Numbered from the stretch's first letter, positions 38,857 through 49,266 are shown. The stretch is 64,000 nt of DNA from Marinobacter vinifirmus (GCF_002258215.1 NZ_NEFY01000001.1:434001-498000), one strand, 5' to 3'. Notes: generated by a model not told the origin, from the letters alone. Translations and numbers: made by a program.

Positions 38857-41800
38857 ATGTCGAGCCGCGATCAGAACACCGATCAGCCCGAGCTGCCCAA
38901 AAGCGGCCCGGTTGGCCGACTATTGGAGCTGATTGCAGGCGCGGTCTGGTGGTCGATCCTGGTGGTTCTGGTATTGCTCGCCCTGTATGCCGGCATCGGC
39001 CGGCAGCTGACCGCCCAGGTCGACCGCTTTTCCGACCGTATTGCGGCTGAAATATCTGCCCAGACCGGGCTGGGCGTGGATATTACCCGGCTGTCCTCCA
39101 GCTGGAACTGGCTCGACCCGTCCCTGACCGCCTCCGGCCTGACCCTCTCCAACCCCGATTCCGGCCGTACCATTGCCGAGCTGGAACACCTGCGCCTGCG
39201 GCTGGATTTTCTGGCGTCGGTATCACGGCTTCGGCTGGTGTTCGAGGATTTCGAGGCCGATGGCCTCGTGCTTACCCTGATTCGGGCACCCGGAGACCAG
39301 CTCTCGGACCCGGTCGAGCAGATGGCTGAACTGGAACCGCTCAATGAAGGGGCGGCCCGGGAGTGGCTGAAGCTGGCGGGCCAGTGGTTATCAGAGCCGG
39401 AGGTACGGATTACCCGGGTCAGCCTGGCCATCGGCCAGAACGAGGACCACCTGCGCCATCTCTATATTCCCCGGCTTGATTTGCTGTATACCCGTGGGCT
39501 GTTCCAGGCCTCCGGCCGTGCCATGCAAAGCGGCACGGCCACCCAGCTGGCCAGCTTTGCGCTGGTAGGCCAGCGCTTTTTCCGTGGCGACTTTACTGGC
39601 CAGCTGTATGTGGACGTGGATTCGGGCCGTCTGTTTGATGGCCTGATCGACGATCTGAGCTGGCGCGGCATCCGGGTGGAAGGCTTCGATCTGGGCGGCC
39701 GGGCCTGGCTGACCTTTGAAAACGGCACCTTGCAGCAGATACAGGGCACCCTGGAGACCCCGTACCTTCAGCTGGGTGTCGGCATGGCTTCACTGGCTCC
39801 GCTGGAAGACATCAGCACCCGCTTTGGCTGGCGCCGGGGCGGCGACCTGATGCTGCAGCAATTGCAGTGGCAATGGGATGGCGACCAGGTTGAACCCTTC
39901 AGCGTGCGCCTGCTGAACCAGCCCGATTCCTCTGCGCTGGTGGCTGATGCGGTGCCGCTGGGCCCGATCCGGCGGCTGGTGCGGGCTCTGTCTGTCTTGC
40001 CCGAGGTGGCCGAAGATGCACTGGACCACTACCGCCCCACCGGCTATCTGGACGACATGCTGCTGGATTTGCCGGAGCAGACCCGGGATTTCATGTTGTC
40101 CGGGCAGGTAAGGGGCTTAGGGGTTGAACCTTGGGGCGGCGCACCTGGTGCCACCGGGCTAAACGGCCGTCTGCAGCTTACAGCCGATCAGGGCTTTGTT
40201 GAGCTGGATACCCACCAGCCTGTCACCCTGGGTTTCCCGGAATTGTATACCGGCAGCTGGACTTTTAACGCCATGACCGGCCGGGTGTCCTGGCAAGTGT
40301 CTGGTGGTGTCAGCCGGGTTCGGGCAGATGACCTGGTGTTTTCCTATCAGGACAATACCCGCCTGACCGGTGCCTTCGAGCTGCGGCTGGACCGCGCCGG
40401 GGACGACTACCTGGGCCTGCGCGTAGGCGTGGAGAACGCCGAGGCCGGAATGCTGGCGGAATTTGTACCATCGAAAGTGGTCGACGAGGGGCTGTATCAG
40501 TGGCTCACCACCCGGATTACCGAAGCCGACATCACCGGCGGCCAGTACTATGGTCACGGCCGGATTGATTCCGGCGCGCCCAACGGCTCCTTTGTGTCAT
40601 CCATGTGGTACGAGTTCGAGAATGCCCGGGTTCGCTACGACGACCGCTGGCCGGAGGTAGAGGCCGCCGCCGGCCGGGTTGAAGTCCAGAATGCCGACAC
40701 CCTGGTTACCCTGAACAGGGCCCGGACCGGGGGCCTTGAGGTCAGCGAAGGCGTGGTCCGGGTGGTGCCGGGCAGTGACGAGCAGCCTACCCGGGTGCTG
40801 GTGGATGTGGCATCCGGCGTGCCGGGCGAGGCAGTCGCCTGGTGGATGGCCAACAGCCCATTGGGCGAACTGGCAGGGCAGGCGGTCAGTGGCGCCGGGT
40901 TTGCCGGCCAGTTCCAGCTCGGCCTGAACATCGATATTCCCCTGAGCGATGGCGCTGATACCGCCGTGCAGGCCCGGGTTCAAACCGAAAACGGCGGTTT
41001 CCGCCTGCCAGGGCCCGACCTCAGCTGGACCGGAATCCGCACGGACCTGACCTACCACACCGAACGGGGTTTTTCCGGTGGCCCGGTCCATGCCCGTTTT
41101 ATGGATCAGCCGGTCAGCGTCTCGTTCACACAGAATGCGGCGGGTGATGCACTGTCGATCCGCCAGGACGGCCGCCTGGCCCTGCCGGCGTTCTTGCAGC
41201 AGTGGGAGCCGGGTGAGGACAGCAGCTTTGGCCTGGCGGGTACCCTGGATTACAGCGCGGGGATGCGGATTGATGCCAGCGGGCCCTCGAGCATTGTGAT
41301 GACCTCCGACCTTGCCGGCCTGAACGTAGACTGGCCGGAACCGCTGGGCAAAACCGCCGACCAAACCGCGCAGCTGGAAGCCCGGGTTGATCCTTTCGCT
41401 CCGGAAGGTGTGCGCATTACCGGAGACTGGCAGGACCGGATGGCGTTCGACCTGCTCTGGAAGGAGTCTGCCGTGGACCTGCAGTTTGATTACCTGAGCC
41501 TGGGTAGCCACCGGCTCACCGATATCACCATCAGCGCGCTGGACCTGGGCGACCGCTGGGTGGTCAATACCGAATCGGAACGGGCCGCCGGCCGGGTTGT
41601 TATTCCGCAGGGCGACGGCGTGGTTGAGGTCGACCTGCACACCCTGCACCTAAGTCGGGAGGACGCTTCAACCGAACAGGACCAAGCGCCTGAGCTGCTG
41701 ACCCTGGAGCAACAGCTGGAAGCCTTCCGCCAGCTGGATATTGGCAGCTGGCCGGATGTGGACGGCCGCATCAGTAACCTCAAGCTTGGGGATGAGTCGG

Positions 41801-42579
41801 CGGGCAGCTGGAGCTTCCGGTTGCGCCCGGCCCCGCACCAGCTGAATGTGGAGGCGATTGAAGGCCGCCTGGGTGCCCTGGAGCTGTCAGGTGACATGGT
41901 CTGGCGGGTCGTGGATGACCGGGAAACCACCCGCTTTCAGGGCCAGCTGACCGGCGGTGCCCTGAAAGACCTGGAAGCCCTGACCGGCAGCTCCATCCCC
42001 CTGACCAACCAGGCCACGGCGGTGGAGCTGGATATTGACTGGCCTGGCGGCCCCAATGATATCGGCCTGAGTGCGCTCAGCGGGGAAGTCAGCGTGCGTC
42101 TGGACGATGGCGTGATCCTGGAACAGAACAACTCGGCCCAATTGTTCCGGGTCTTCAACCTGCTGAACACCGACACTTTGTGGCGCCGCCTGCGCCTGGA
42201 CTTTTCCGACCTGTACGAGCGGGGCGTGGCCTTTGATGCCATTTCCGGCAAGGCCCGCATCAGTGACGGGCTGGTTACCATGGACCCGGAGCTGCAACTG
42301 GTGGGCCCATCCGGTGCCTTCAAGATCAACGGCTCCACCAACATGGCCGATGAAAGCCTGGATATGCGACTGGTGGTGGTGTTACCGGTTACCCAGAACC
42401 TGCCCCTGGCTGCCATACTGATGGGGGCCAGTGCACCGATTGGTGGCGCCTTGTTTGTGCTGGACAAGATCCTGGGTGATCCCTTGAGCAAACTGACCAG
42501 CGCCACCTACAGTGTCACCGGTAGCTGGAGCGAACCCGAAGTTGATCTGCGCAGTGTGTTTGATACTGCCGAACAGTAA
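38857..42579 (+). CDS. yhdP: YhdP, AsmA-like intermembrane phospholipid transport protein
   Basis: Very large envelope protein (1240 aa) of the YhdP/DUF3971 AsmA-like group, which bridges inner and outer membrane and moves phospholipid outward. An N-terminal transmembrane helix (about 27-48) is followed by a long beta-rich groove-forming region and the C-terminal AsmA block near 1060-1220. It directly follows rng, as in many gammaproteobacteria, and continues the envelope theme of mreBCD. Confidence 0.93.
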   Translation: MSSRDQNTDQPELPKSGPVGRLLELIAGAVWWSILVVLVLLALYAGIGRQLTAQVDRFSDRIAAEISAQTGLGVDITRLSSSWNWLDPSLTASGLTLSNPDSGRTIAELEHLRLRLDFLASVSRLRLVFEDFEADGLVLTLIRAPGDQLSDPVEQMAELEPLNEGAAREWLKLAGQWLSEPEVRITRVSLAIGQNEDHLRHLYIPRLDLLYTRGLFQASGRAMQSGTATQLASFALVGQRFFRGDFTGQLYVDVDSGRLFDGLIDDLSWRGIRVEGFDLGGRAWLTFENGTLQQIQGTLETPYLQLGVGMASLAPLEDISTRFGWRRGGDLMLQQLQWQWDGDQVEPFSVRLLNQPDSSALVADAVPLGPIRRLVRALSVLPEVAEDALDHYRPTGYLDDMLLDLPEQTRDFMLSGQVRGLGVEPWGGAPGATGLNGRLQLTADQGFVELDTHQPVTLGFPELYTGSWTFNAMTGRVSWQVSGGVSRVRADDLVFSYQDNTRLTGAFELRLDRAGDDYLGLRVGVENAEAGMLAEFVPSKVVDEGLYQWLTTRITEADITGGQYYGHGRIDSGAPNGSFVSSMWYEFENARVRYDDRWPEVEAAAGRVEVQNADTLVTLNRARTGGLEVSEGVVRVVPGSDEQPTRVLVDVASGVPGEAVAWWMANSPLGELAGQAVSGAGFAGQFQLGLNIDIPLSDGADTAVQARVQTENGGFRLPGPDLSWTGIRTDLTYHTERGFSGGPVHARFMDQPVSVSFTQNAAGDALSIRQDGRLALPAFLQQWEPGEDSSFGLAGTLDYSAGMRIDASGPSSIVMTSDLAGLNVDWPEPLGKTADQTAQLEARVDPFAPEGVRITGDWQDRMAFDLLWKESAVDLQFDYLSLGSHRLTDITISALDLGDRWVVNTESERAAGRVVIPQGDGVVEVDLHTLHLSREDASTEQDQAPELLTLEQQLEAFRQLDIGSWPDVDGRISNLKLGDESAGSWSFRLRPAPHQLNVEAIEGRLGALELSGDMVWRVVDDRETTRFQGQLTGGALKDLEALTGSSIPLTNQATAVELDIDWPGGPNDIGLSALSGEVSVRLDDGVILEQNNSAQLFRVFNLLNTDTLWRRLRLDFSDLYERGVAFDAISGKARISDGLVTMDPELQLVGPSGAFKINGSTNMADESLDMRLVVVLPVTQNLPLAAILMGASAPIGGALFVLDKILGDPLSKLTSATYSVTGSWSEPEVDLRSVFDTAEQ

Positions 42580-42589
42580 GGAGGGAAGG

Positions 42590-43414
42590 ATGACACAGGT
42601 AGCCGCCATACAGATGGTCAGCAGCCACGATGTTGCAGCCAACCTGGACGAAGCCGGGCGCTTGCTGGCCGAAGCCGCGGGGCAGGGCGCGAAGGTGGCC
42701 GTGCTTCCCGAGAACTTTGCCGTACTGGCCACGGCGAAGATGCGTGGCTGCGGCGAGCAGGAGGCAGGGCCGGAACCGGTTATCCGCCGTTTCTTGGCTG
42801 ACCAGGCCCGGCAAAACAAACTCTGGATTGTCGGCGGCTCCCTGCCACTGGCAAACCGGCCTGACGGCAGTGATATTCCGGACCGGGTGCGGGCGACCTG
42901 CCTGGTGTATGACGATCAGGGCCACGAAGTTGCCCGCTATGACAAAATCCACCTGTTCGATGCCATGGTGGACGATGCCCACGGCCAGTACCGGGAGTCA
43001 GACAGCTTCGAGCCCGGGCAGCAGGTGGTTACCGTGGATACGCCGGCGGGCAGGCTTGGGTTGGCGATCTGCTACGATCTGCGCTTCCCCGAGCTGTTCC
43101 GGGCGCTACGAGAGCAAGGGGCAGACTGGGTGTGCCTGCCCAGCGCCTTCACCTGGCAGACTGGTGATGCCCACTGGCATGCGCTGATTCGCGCCCGGGC
43201 CATCGAGAACCAGGTATGGGTGGTGGCAGCGGGGCAGGGTGGCCAGAACAGCGAACGCCGCAAAACTTACGGCCATAGCTTGATTTGTGATCCCTGGGGC
43301 GAAGTGGTCTGCGAAATAGAGCAGGGCCCCGGAGTGGTGCTGGCCGACCTGGACCTGGAGCGGCTGGAACAGCTGAGAACCCGCATGCCGGTGTGGCAGC
43401 ACCGGCGCTTGTAA
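42590..43414 (+). CDS. Nitrilase-family amidase (Nit/omega-amidase-like)
   Basis: Carbon-nitrogen hydrolase of 274 aa with the Glu41-Lys119-Cys161 triad (LPENF, YDKIHLFD, ICYDLRFPE). The NIT1-like type hydrolyses deaminated glutathione or alpha-keto acid amides, which is metabolite repair. The start at 42590 has AAGGAGGG at a few bases; the upstream extension overlaps yhdP. Co-transcribed with rng and yhdP by spacing. Confidence 0.88.
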   Translation: MTQVAAIQMVSSHDVAANLDEAGRLLAEAAGQGAKVAVLPENFAVLATAKMRGCGEQEAGPEPVIRRFLADQARQNKLWIVGGSLPLANRPDGSDIPDRVRATCLVYDDQGHEVARYDKIHLFDAMVDDAHGQYRESDSFEPGQQVVTVDTPAGRLGLAICYDLRFPELFRALREQGADWVCLPSAFTWQTGDAHWHALIRARAIENQVWVVAAGQGGQNSERRKTYGHSLICDPWGEVVCEIEQGPGVVLADLDLERLEQLRTRMPVWQHRRL

Positions 43415-43416
43415 AG

Positions 43417-43439
43417 CGGTGGGGCGTTGCGCCCCACCG
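43417..43439. terminator. GC-rich hairpin between convergent genes
   Basis: CGGTGGGGC (43417-43425) pairs with GCCCCACCG (43431-43439) around a five-base loop. There is no T-run, so it is a weak candidate terminator, but it is placed exactly between the two convergent stops. Confidence 0.55.
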
Positions 43440-43442
43440 TGA

Positions 43443-43982
43443 TTACTGCTGCTCGGCGTCGTCGATCCACTCCCGCAGGGCGCGGAACAGTTTTCGGGAC
43501 TGGCCGGTATTCTTCTCTTTCTCCACATCCTTGCGGGCGTTGCGCACCAGGTTGCGCAGATGCTGCACCTCGGCGGTCGGACAGTAGTCAATAAACTCGC
43601 CCACTACCTTGTCGCCCTCGGCAATCATCCGGTCGCGCCAGCGCTCGGCCAGGTGGTGCCGGCGCGTGTGTTCCTCGCTGCCGGCGTGGAAGGCATCAAT
43701 GGCCCGGCTCACCGCTTCAGGGTCATCTTCCTGGCGGATCACCTTGCCGATGTATTGCAGGTGCCGGCGCCGGGCTTCGCGCTGGTTAATTCGGCGTGAT
43801 TCCACAATGGCGGCTTTCAGGGTTTCGCTGATGGTCAGCGAGGCCAGTTGTTCATCGCTCAGGTCCAGCATGCGTTTGCCCAGTTCCTGCAGGGCGTGCA
43901 TCTCCCGTTTGAGCTGGGATTTGCTGGGGCCAAGGTAATCCTCGGAATCCTGGTCGTGGGGCATGTCGTCGTGCTGGCTCAT
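43443..43982 (-). CDS. darP: Ribosome-associated protein DarP (YjgA)
   Basis: 179-residue, strongly helical and charged protein of the DUF615 family that helps late 50S assembly. PSKSQLKREMHALQELG near residues 18-34 is the family hallmark. The start is MSQHDDM at 43982. It lies ten bases from mgtE on the same strand. Confidence 0.93.
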   Translation of the reverse strand: MSQHDDMPHDQDSEDYLGPSKSQLKREMHALQELGKRMLDLSDEQLASLTISETLKAAIVESRRINQREARRRHLQYIGKVIRQEDDPEAVSRAIDAFHAGSEEHTRRHHLAERWRDRMIAEGDKVVGEFIDYCPTAEVQHLRNLVRNARKDVEKEKNTGQSRKLFRALREWIDDAEQQ

Positions 43983-43992
43983 GGTGGCTTCC

Positions 43993-45354
43993 TCAAGCGT
44001 AGAAATAGGTGGCGAGCCCCAGGAAAGAGAGGAATCCCACAACATCTGTGGTCGTGAGCAGGATCACGCCGCCGGCAAGTGCCGGGTCAATTTTGAGTCT
44101 TTTCAGTGTCAGTGGCAGCAGGGTGCCAACAACCGAGGCAACGGTCAGGTTGATGACCAGTGCCAGTGCAATCACCAGGCCAATGGTTTTATCTCCGAAC
44201 CAGACCATGGTGGCGGCTGAAACCACCAGGGCGAACAGAACGCCGTTTAGTGCCGTGGCCAGGAATTCCCGGTTAAGCAGCCAGCGCACGCTGGCGTTAC
44301 TGACCTGCCCTACCGCCATGCCCCGGATCATCAGGGTCAGGGTCTGGCTGCCGGCAATGCCGCCCATGCTGGCAACAATAGGCATCAGCACTGCAAGGGC
44401 AACCACCTGCTGGATGGTTTCCTCAAACATACCAATCACCGAGGCCGAGGTGAAGGCGGTAAATACGTTGACCCCCAGCCAGACGGCCCTGCGGCGAGTG
44501 GTTTTCAGTACCGGGGCAAAGGTGTCTTCGTCTTCGTCCAGGCCGGCCATACTCATCAGGGAGTGGTCGGCGTCTTCCCGGATAACATCCACCACGTCAT
44601 CGATAGTGATCCGGCCCAGCAGGCGGTTGTTCTCGTCCACCACCGGCGCGGAAATCAGGTCATAGCGCTCGAACAGGGTGGCGACTTTGGTATCGGACAG
44701 CGACACGGGAATTGGTTCAATGTCCGTGTCCATCACTTCCCGCACGGTAGCGGCGGGATTGGATACCAGCATCCGGGTAATGGGCAACACGCCGATAAAC
44801 TCGTCACGACGGCTCACTACAATCAGGCTGTCGGTCATCGGCGGCAGGGTGCGGTGCCGGCGCAGATAGCGCAGAACCACGTCAATGCTGATATCCGGCC
44901 GCACCGTTACCGTATCGGTGTTCATCAGACCACCGGCGGTGTCTTCCGGGTACGAGAGTACTTCCTCTACCCGCTGCCGGTCCTGCTCGTCCATGGTGTC
45001 CAGGACTTCCTGGATCACCGTATCCGGCAGCTGCTGCAGCAAGTCGGCCAGATCGTCCGATTCGAAGTCTTCCAACAGGTTGGCCAGTTCCTGGGCGTTG
45101 AACTCGCTCAGGAAGTCGGCCCGGATGTCGTCCGACATGTACTGGAGGACTTCACCTTCCAGTTGCTTGTCGACCAGCTTCCACAGCAAAACCCGCTGCC
45201 GTGGCGGGGAAGATTCCAGCAGGTGGGCAATATCACTGGGGCTCAGGCCGCCATTCAGGATGCGCGCTACCTGTTTGAGGGCACCACTGTCGAGGGCCTC
45301 ACTGAGGGAACGAAGCCGCTGTCGGGCCTGACTTTTTTCCAGAATGTCGGTCAT
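43993..45354 (-). CDS. mgtE: Magnesium transporter MgtE
   Basis: Homodimeric Mg2+ channel, 453 aa. An N-terminal superhelical domain (about 1-130), a CBS pair (about 135-260) and five transmembrane helices (about 285-450) are visible. The last helix carries TTTDVVGFLSFLG, including the pore aspartate. Gating is by Mg2+ binding to the cytosolic domains. The short leader leaves no room for a magnesium riboswitch. Confidence 0.94.
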   Translation of the reverse strand: MTDILEKSQARQRLRSLSEALDSGALKQVARILNGGLSPSDIAHLLESSPPRQRVLLWKLVDKQLEGEVLQYMSDDIRADFLSEFNAQELANLLEDFESDDLADLLQQLPDTVIQEVLDTMDEQDRQRVEEVLSYPEDTAGGLMNTDTVTVRPDISIDVVLRYLRRHRTLPPMTDSLIVVSRRDEFIGVLPITRMLVSNPAATVREVMDTDIEPIPVSLSDTKVATLFERYDLISAPVVDENNRLLGRITIDDVVDVIREDADHSLMSMAGLDEDEDTFAPVLKTTRRRAVWLGVNVFTAFTSASVIGMFEETIQQVVALAVLMPIVASMGGIAGSQTLTLMIRGMAVGQVSNASVRWLLNREFLATALNGVLFALVVSAATMVWFGDKTIGLVIALALVINLTVASVVGTLLPLTLKRLKIDPALAGGVILLTTTDVVGFLSFLGLATYFYA

Positions 45355-45383
45355 GAAACCACCTGCGATCAGAAAACCTTTGT

Positions 45384-45389
45384 ATTATA
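45384..45389 (-). promoter_or_regulatory. Consensus -10 box before mgtE
   Basis: The minus strand reads TATAAT within GCTATAATAC, 29 bases before the mgtE start, giving a leader of about 24 bases with GGTGG as ribosome site. The -35 is poor. Confidence 0.5.
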
Positions 45390-45440
45390 GCGGAGTTAGG
45401 TTACACAGGTGAGGAAGACTTGTAGGTGAATTGCGAAGTT

Positions 45441-45710
45441 TTATTCACCCTCGCCGAAATAGTCGTCGATCAGTGCAACCAGGGCGTCGATGGCTTCCTG
45501 TTCGTCCGGGCCATCGGCGGCCAGCTCCACTTCGGTACCCTGGCTGGCGGCCAGCATCATCACCTGCATGATGTTGCGGGCATCCACTTCCCGGCCCTTG
45601 GCCTTCAGGGTGATCTTGCTGTCAAACCGGGAGGCGGTGGTCACCAGCTTGTTGGTCGCCCGGGCGTGCAGCCCGAGCTTGTTGATGATGGTGATGGGGC
45701 GGCAGATCAT
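45441..45710 (-). CDS. npr: Nitrogen-PTS phosphocarrier protein NPr (HPr-like)
   Basis: 89-residue HPr-fold phosphocarrier. The phosphorylated residue is His15 in LGLHARA. It relays phosphate from EI-Ntr to PtsN. It starts six bases after rapZ in the conserved rpoN-hpf-ptsN-rapZ-npr order, linking it to sigma-54 and nitrogen/carbon signalling. Confidence 0.94.
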   Translation of the reverse strand: MICRPITIINKLGLHARATNKLVTTASRFDSKITLKAKGREVDARNIMQVMMLAASQGTEVELAADGPDEQEAIDALVALIDDYFGEGE

Positions 45711-45716
45711 GGCGGC

Positions 45717-46601
45717 TCAGATCTCCCCCCGGGCTTGCAGGTGGGGCAGCTCGGTATGGCGCACCTGCACGTTGCGGTACTGCTTGCGGAAGTAAGCGCC
45801 CAATTGCTCGCACACATACACCGACCGGTGCTGGCCACCGGTGCAGCCGATGGAAATGGTCATGTAGCTGCGGTTGCTGTCGGCAAAGGACGGTAGCCAG
45901 GTGTTCAGGAAACCTGTGAGGTCGTCCACCATTTGCCCGGTCAGCGGTTCCCGCTCCAGGAAATCGATTACCGGCTGGTCGGTGCCGGTGTGCTTGCGCA
46001 GGCTGGTGTCCCAGTACGGATTGGGCAGGCAGCGCACATCAAATACATAATCGGAATCTACCGGCACGCCGTGCTTGAAGCCGAATGACTGGAACAGCAG
46101 GGCGATTTCCTGTTCCTTGCGGCCGGCCACCCGCTGTTTCACCATGTCGCGCAACTCGTACATGGATAGGCCAGTGGTGTTGATATACAGGTCGGCCAGC
46201 TTCGACAGCGGTTCCAGCAGCTGTTTCTCGTTGCTGATGGCTTCGCGCAGGGAGGTCTTGTCGTCGCTCAGGGGGTGCTTGCGCCGGGTGGCGTGGAACC
46301 GCTGCAGCAGGGATTGCTCGTCGGCATCGAGGAAGATGATTTCGATCTCGATCCCGGTATCACCCAGCCGCTGGTAGATGTCCTCGAAATTGGCCAGTTC
46401 ACCAGACAGGTTGCGGGCATCGATACTGACCGCCATTTTCTTCAGGCGGCCGGGGGCTTCGTGGGCCACGGCTTCCCGGGTCAGGGGAAACAGCAGGCCG
46501 ATGGGCAGGTTGTCTATGCAATAGAACCCCAGGTCTTCCAGTACGTGCAGTGCCGTACTCTTGCCCGACCCGGACCGGCCACTGACGATGATCAGCTTCA
46601 T
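45717..46601 (-). CDS. rapZ: RapZ (YvcJ-family P-loop RNA-binding protein)
   Basis: 294 aa. An N-terminal P-loop GRSGSGKST (8-16) and a C-terminal domain with GCTGGQHRSVYV are present. In E. coli it binds the sRNA GlmZ and hands it to RNase E, controlling glucosamine-6-phosphate synthase. No GlmZ-like gene is recognised here. It stands between ptsN and npr. Confidence 0.94.
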   Translation of the reverse strand: MKLIIVSGRSGSGKSTALHVLEDLGFYCIDNLPIGLLFPLTREAVAHEAPGRLKKMAVSIDARNLSGELANFEDIYQRLGDTGIEIEIIFLDADEQSLLQRFHATRRKHPLSDDKTSLREAISNEKQLLEPLSKLADLYINTTGLSMYELRDMVKQRVAGRKEQEIALLFQSFGFKHGVPVDSDYVFDVRCLPNPYWDTSLRKHTGTDQPVIDFLEREPLTGQMVDDLTGFLNTWLPSFADSNRSYMTISIGCTGGQHRSVYVCEQLGAYFRKQYRNVQVRHTELPHLQARGEI

Positions 46602-46635
46602 GGTTAGGCTTCTCCCGTACTTTGACAGCCGTCGG

Positions 46636-47106
46636 TTACTGGCTGTCGGTGGTCATGCCCTTATACAGGGAGTCGGCATCCTGGCATTTGCGCAGGCGCT
46701 CGCAGAATGCGCTGTCGTTGAAACGTTCGGCAAGCTGGCTCAACAGCTCCAGGTGCTCGCTGGTGGCTTCTTTGGGCACAACCAGGGCGAACACCAGGTC
46801 TACCGGCTGGTTGTCGATGGCATCGAAGTCCACCGGCTCGGCCAGGGTCATCAACACTCCGATTACCCGATCCAGGCCTTCCAGGCGGCAGTGGGGTATG
46901 GCGATACCCTGCCCGATACCTGTGCTGCCAAGACGCTCCCGGGACACCAGGTTGTTGAAGATGTCGTTATCGTTGAGAGTCTCGTCCTGATAGTGAATCC
47001 GCTCGGCAATAAACTCCAACACCCGTTTCTTGCTGGACGCCGGTACCTGGCACAGCGTCAGTGCCGGGGCCAGGATGTTGTCGATGGTCAGGGATGTATC
47101 GCTCAT
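46636..47106 (-). CDS. ptsN: Nitrogen-PTS EIIA component PtsN
   Basis: 156-residue EIIA-Ntr regulator phosphorylated on His72 (AIPHCRL). It acts on potassium transport and other targets according to nitrogen status. A terminator stands between it and hpf, so it may have its own promoter or depend on readthrough. Confidence 0.94.
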   Translation of the reverse strand: MSDTSLTIDNILAPALTLCQVPASSKKRVLEFIAERIHYQDETLNDNDIFNNLVSRERLGSTGIGQGIAIPHCRLEGLDRVIGVLMTLAEPVDFDAIDNQPVDLVFALVVPKEATSEHLELLSQLAERFNDSAFCERLRKCQDADSLYKGMTTDSQ

Positions 47107-47125
47107 GGATTAACTGTGAACCCGT

Positions 47126-47160
47126 AAAAAAAAGGCTGCGGCCGGTAGCCCTGCCGCAGC
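47126..47160 (-). terminator. Intrinsic terminator between hpf and ptsN
   Basis: On the minus strand the stem GCTGCGG / CCGCAGC (47135-47160) is followed by a run of eight T. This would end the rpoN-hpf transcript. Confidence 0.85.
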
Positions 47161-47201
47161 TCGTTCGATTGAATTACCCGGTAGCCTGCGCCTGAAGGCG
47201 C

Positions 47202-47504
47202 TTAGCCGTTACCGTGCATCCGGTCTACGTTCTTTTCCTTGTGCTTGAGGATCTGGCGGTCAAGCTTGTCCACCAGGGCATCGATTGCCGCGTACATATC
47301 CTCGTTTTCAGCCTTTGCGTGAATCTCGCCACCAATTACGTGGAGGGTAGCTTCAGCCATCTGGCGAACTTTCTCAACTTCCAGCGTCACCTGACAGTTA
47401 CTGATGTGGTCAAAGTGGCGCTCAAGCTTCTCGAACTTGGTGTTGACGTAATCCTTCAGTGCAGGGGTCAGTTCTACGTGATGGCCTGAAATGTTGAGTT
47501 GCAT
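47202..47504 (-). CDS. hpf: Ribosome hibernation promoting factor, short form
   Basis: 100-residue short HPF/YfiA-family protein that binds the 30S decoding region and, with RMF, makes 100S dimers. The beta-alpha-beta-beta-beta-alpha fold is suggested by LNISGHHVELTPALKDYV and the conserved EKVRQMAEATLHV and DMYAAIDALVDKLDRQI stretches. It lies downstream of rpoN. Confidence 0.95.
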   Translation of the reverse strand: MQLNISGHHVELTPALKDYVNTKFEKLERHFDHISNCQVTLEVEKVRQMAEATLHVIGGEIHAKAENEDMYAAIDALVDKLDRQILKHKEKNVDRMHGNG

Positions 47505-47600
47505 TGGCGTCTCCTGTTGTCATCATGCCGGCGTTCCGCCGGACTGAGTACCAGGGCTTCGTGCCCCGGTGAATATTGGTAAACGATTGCCGGTAAAGGC

Positions 47601-49133
47601 TTAAACCAGTCGCTTGCGTTCGTTCGAAGGAGGTATGTGCATGGCCTCCCGATACTTGGCCACGGTGCGCCGGGCCACGTTGATACCCTGTTCCCCTAGC
47701 ATGGCCGCAATTTTGCTGTCGCTCAACGGCTTTTTCGGGGTTTCCTCTGCAATCAGTTTCCTGATCATGGCACGAATTGCCGTAGAGGAACACTCCCCGC
47801 CTTCGGCGGTGCCCACGTGGCTGGAGAAGAAATACTTCAGCTCGAAGATGCCCCGGGGTGTGTGCATGTATTTCTGGGTGGTTACCCGGGAGATGGTGGA
47901 CTCGTGCATCTCCACGGCCTGGGCGATGTCCGACAGGATCAGGGGCTTCATGGCCTCCTCACCCTGGTCCAGGAAGCCCTGCTGGTGCTCGACAATGCGG
48001 GTGGCCACTTTCAGCAGGGTTTCGTTGCGGCTCTGCAGGCTCTTGATGAACCACTTGGCTTCCTGCAACTGGTCGCGCAGGTAGGTGTTGTCGGCGCTGC
48101 TGTCGGCCCGGCGAATCAGCGAGGCGTAGCTGGCGTTCACCCGGATGCGCGGGGCAATTTCCGGGTTCAGTTCCACCCGCCACCGGCCTTCATGCTTGCG
48201 CACGATCACATCGGGGATTACGTAGTCGGTATCACCGTGATCAATCACATCCCCCGGTTTCGGGTTCAGGCTGGTAATCAGGGCCAGGACTTCCCGCAAC
48301 TGGTCTTCCTTCAACCGGCTGCGGCGCAGCAGCTGCGCGTAGTCACGGTTACCCAGCAGGTGCAGGAACTGGGTGACAACCTGGCGCGCCTGGCGCAGCC
48401 AGGGGGTGTCCGGTGGCAACTGGTTCAGCTGGATCAGCAGGCATTCCTGGAGGTCCCGGGCAAACACGCCGGGCGGGTCGAAATGCTGCAGGCGGTGCAG
48501 CACGGCTTCTACCTCATCCAGGTCCAGCGGGTCTTCATCGCTGTCTTCACGCAGGCCGGCGTGGATTTCGTCCAGTGGTGAGGTGAGGTAGCCCCGGTCG
48601 TCCACGGCGTCCATCAGGGCGTGGGCGATGGCCTGGTCCCGTTCGCTCAGGGGGGTGAGGTTCAGCTGCCATTCCAGGTGATCCCGCAGGGTTTCCGCAG
48701 GGGAGTTGCGGGTTTCGAAGTCCGAGTCGTTCTCGTCGTCGTCTTTCGCAGCGCTGGCCGGGGCGGTCTGGTAGATATCTTCCCAGGCGGTATCGACCGG
48801 CAAGTCGTCAGGAATGGTGTCGGTAATGTCGTTTTCCGAGTTCCAGTCCGGCCCGTTTTCGGATTCGTCCCAGTCGTTACTGCTTTCCGGGGCGTTGTCA
48901 TCCTGGGCGCTGGCGGTTTCGTTATCCTGGTCGTCAGAACTTTGCGGTTCGGTGGTGTCGTCCGGGCCGTGATCGTCGTCCTCGGCGGTTTCCAGCATGG
49001 GGTTGGAGTCCAGCGCCTGCTGGATTTCCTGCTGGAGATCGAGGGTAGAAAGCTGCAACAGGCGGATGGCTTGCTGCAACTGGGGCGTCATGGTCAGGCT
49101 CTGGCCCAGTTTTAGCTGTAACGAGGCTTTCAT
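47601..49133 (-). CDS. rpoN: RNA polymerase sigma-54 factor
   Basis: 510 aa. Region I is [18 protein letters not shown] with the usual glutamine-rich continuation, followed by a long acidic region II (about 50-145), the core-binding part and the RpoN box ARRTVAKYR at 487-495. The start at 49133 matches the family; an ATG two codons earlier is also possible. Downstream hpf, ptsN, rapZ and npr form its classical neighbourhood. Confidence 0.96.
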   Translation of the reverse strand: MKASLQLKLGQSLTMTPQLQQAIRLLQLSTLDLQQEIQQALDSNPMLETAEDDDHGPDDTTEPQSSDDQDNETASAQDDNAPESSNDWDESENGPDWNSENDITDTIPDDLPVDTAWEDIYQTAPASAAKDDDENDSDFETRNSPAETLRDHLEWQLNLTPLSERDQAIAHALMDAVDDRGYLTSPLDEIHAGLREDSDEDPLDLDEVEAVLHRLQHFDPPGVFARDLQECLLIQLNQLPPDTPWLRQARQVVTQFLHLLGNRDYAQLLRRSRLKEDQLREVLALITSLNPKPGDVIDHGDTDYVIPDVIVRKHEGRWRVELNPEIAPRIRVNASYASLIRRADSSADNTYLRDQLQEAKWFIKSLQSRNETLLKVATRIVEHQQGFLDQGEEAMKPLILSDIAQAVEMHESTISRVTTQKYMHTPRGIFELKYFFSSHVGTAEGGECSSTAIRAMIRKLIAEETPKKPLSDSKIAAMLGEQGINVARRTVAKYREAMHIPPSNERKRLV

Positions 49134-49266
49134 AACCATGGCTTTAGATCCATAACAGACTGGTATCCCGGTAAAAAATCGAATTTCCTTGCAAGATCTT
49201 TGCCGAGTTTACTTGTTACCGTTCTGCAACACAATCAGACCTCGGTGAAAGGGCGGGGCGCTCCGC

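Noticed and set aside
45355..45440. Magnesium riboswitch before mgtE
   Set aside because: The leader after the likely -10 is only about 24 bases, too short for an M-box.
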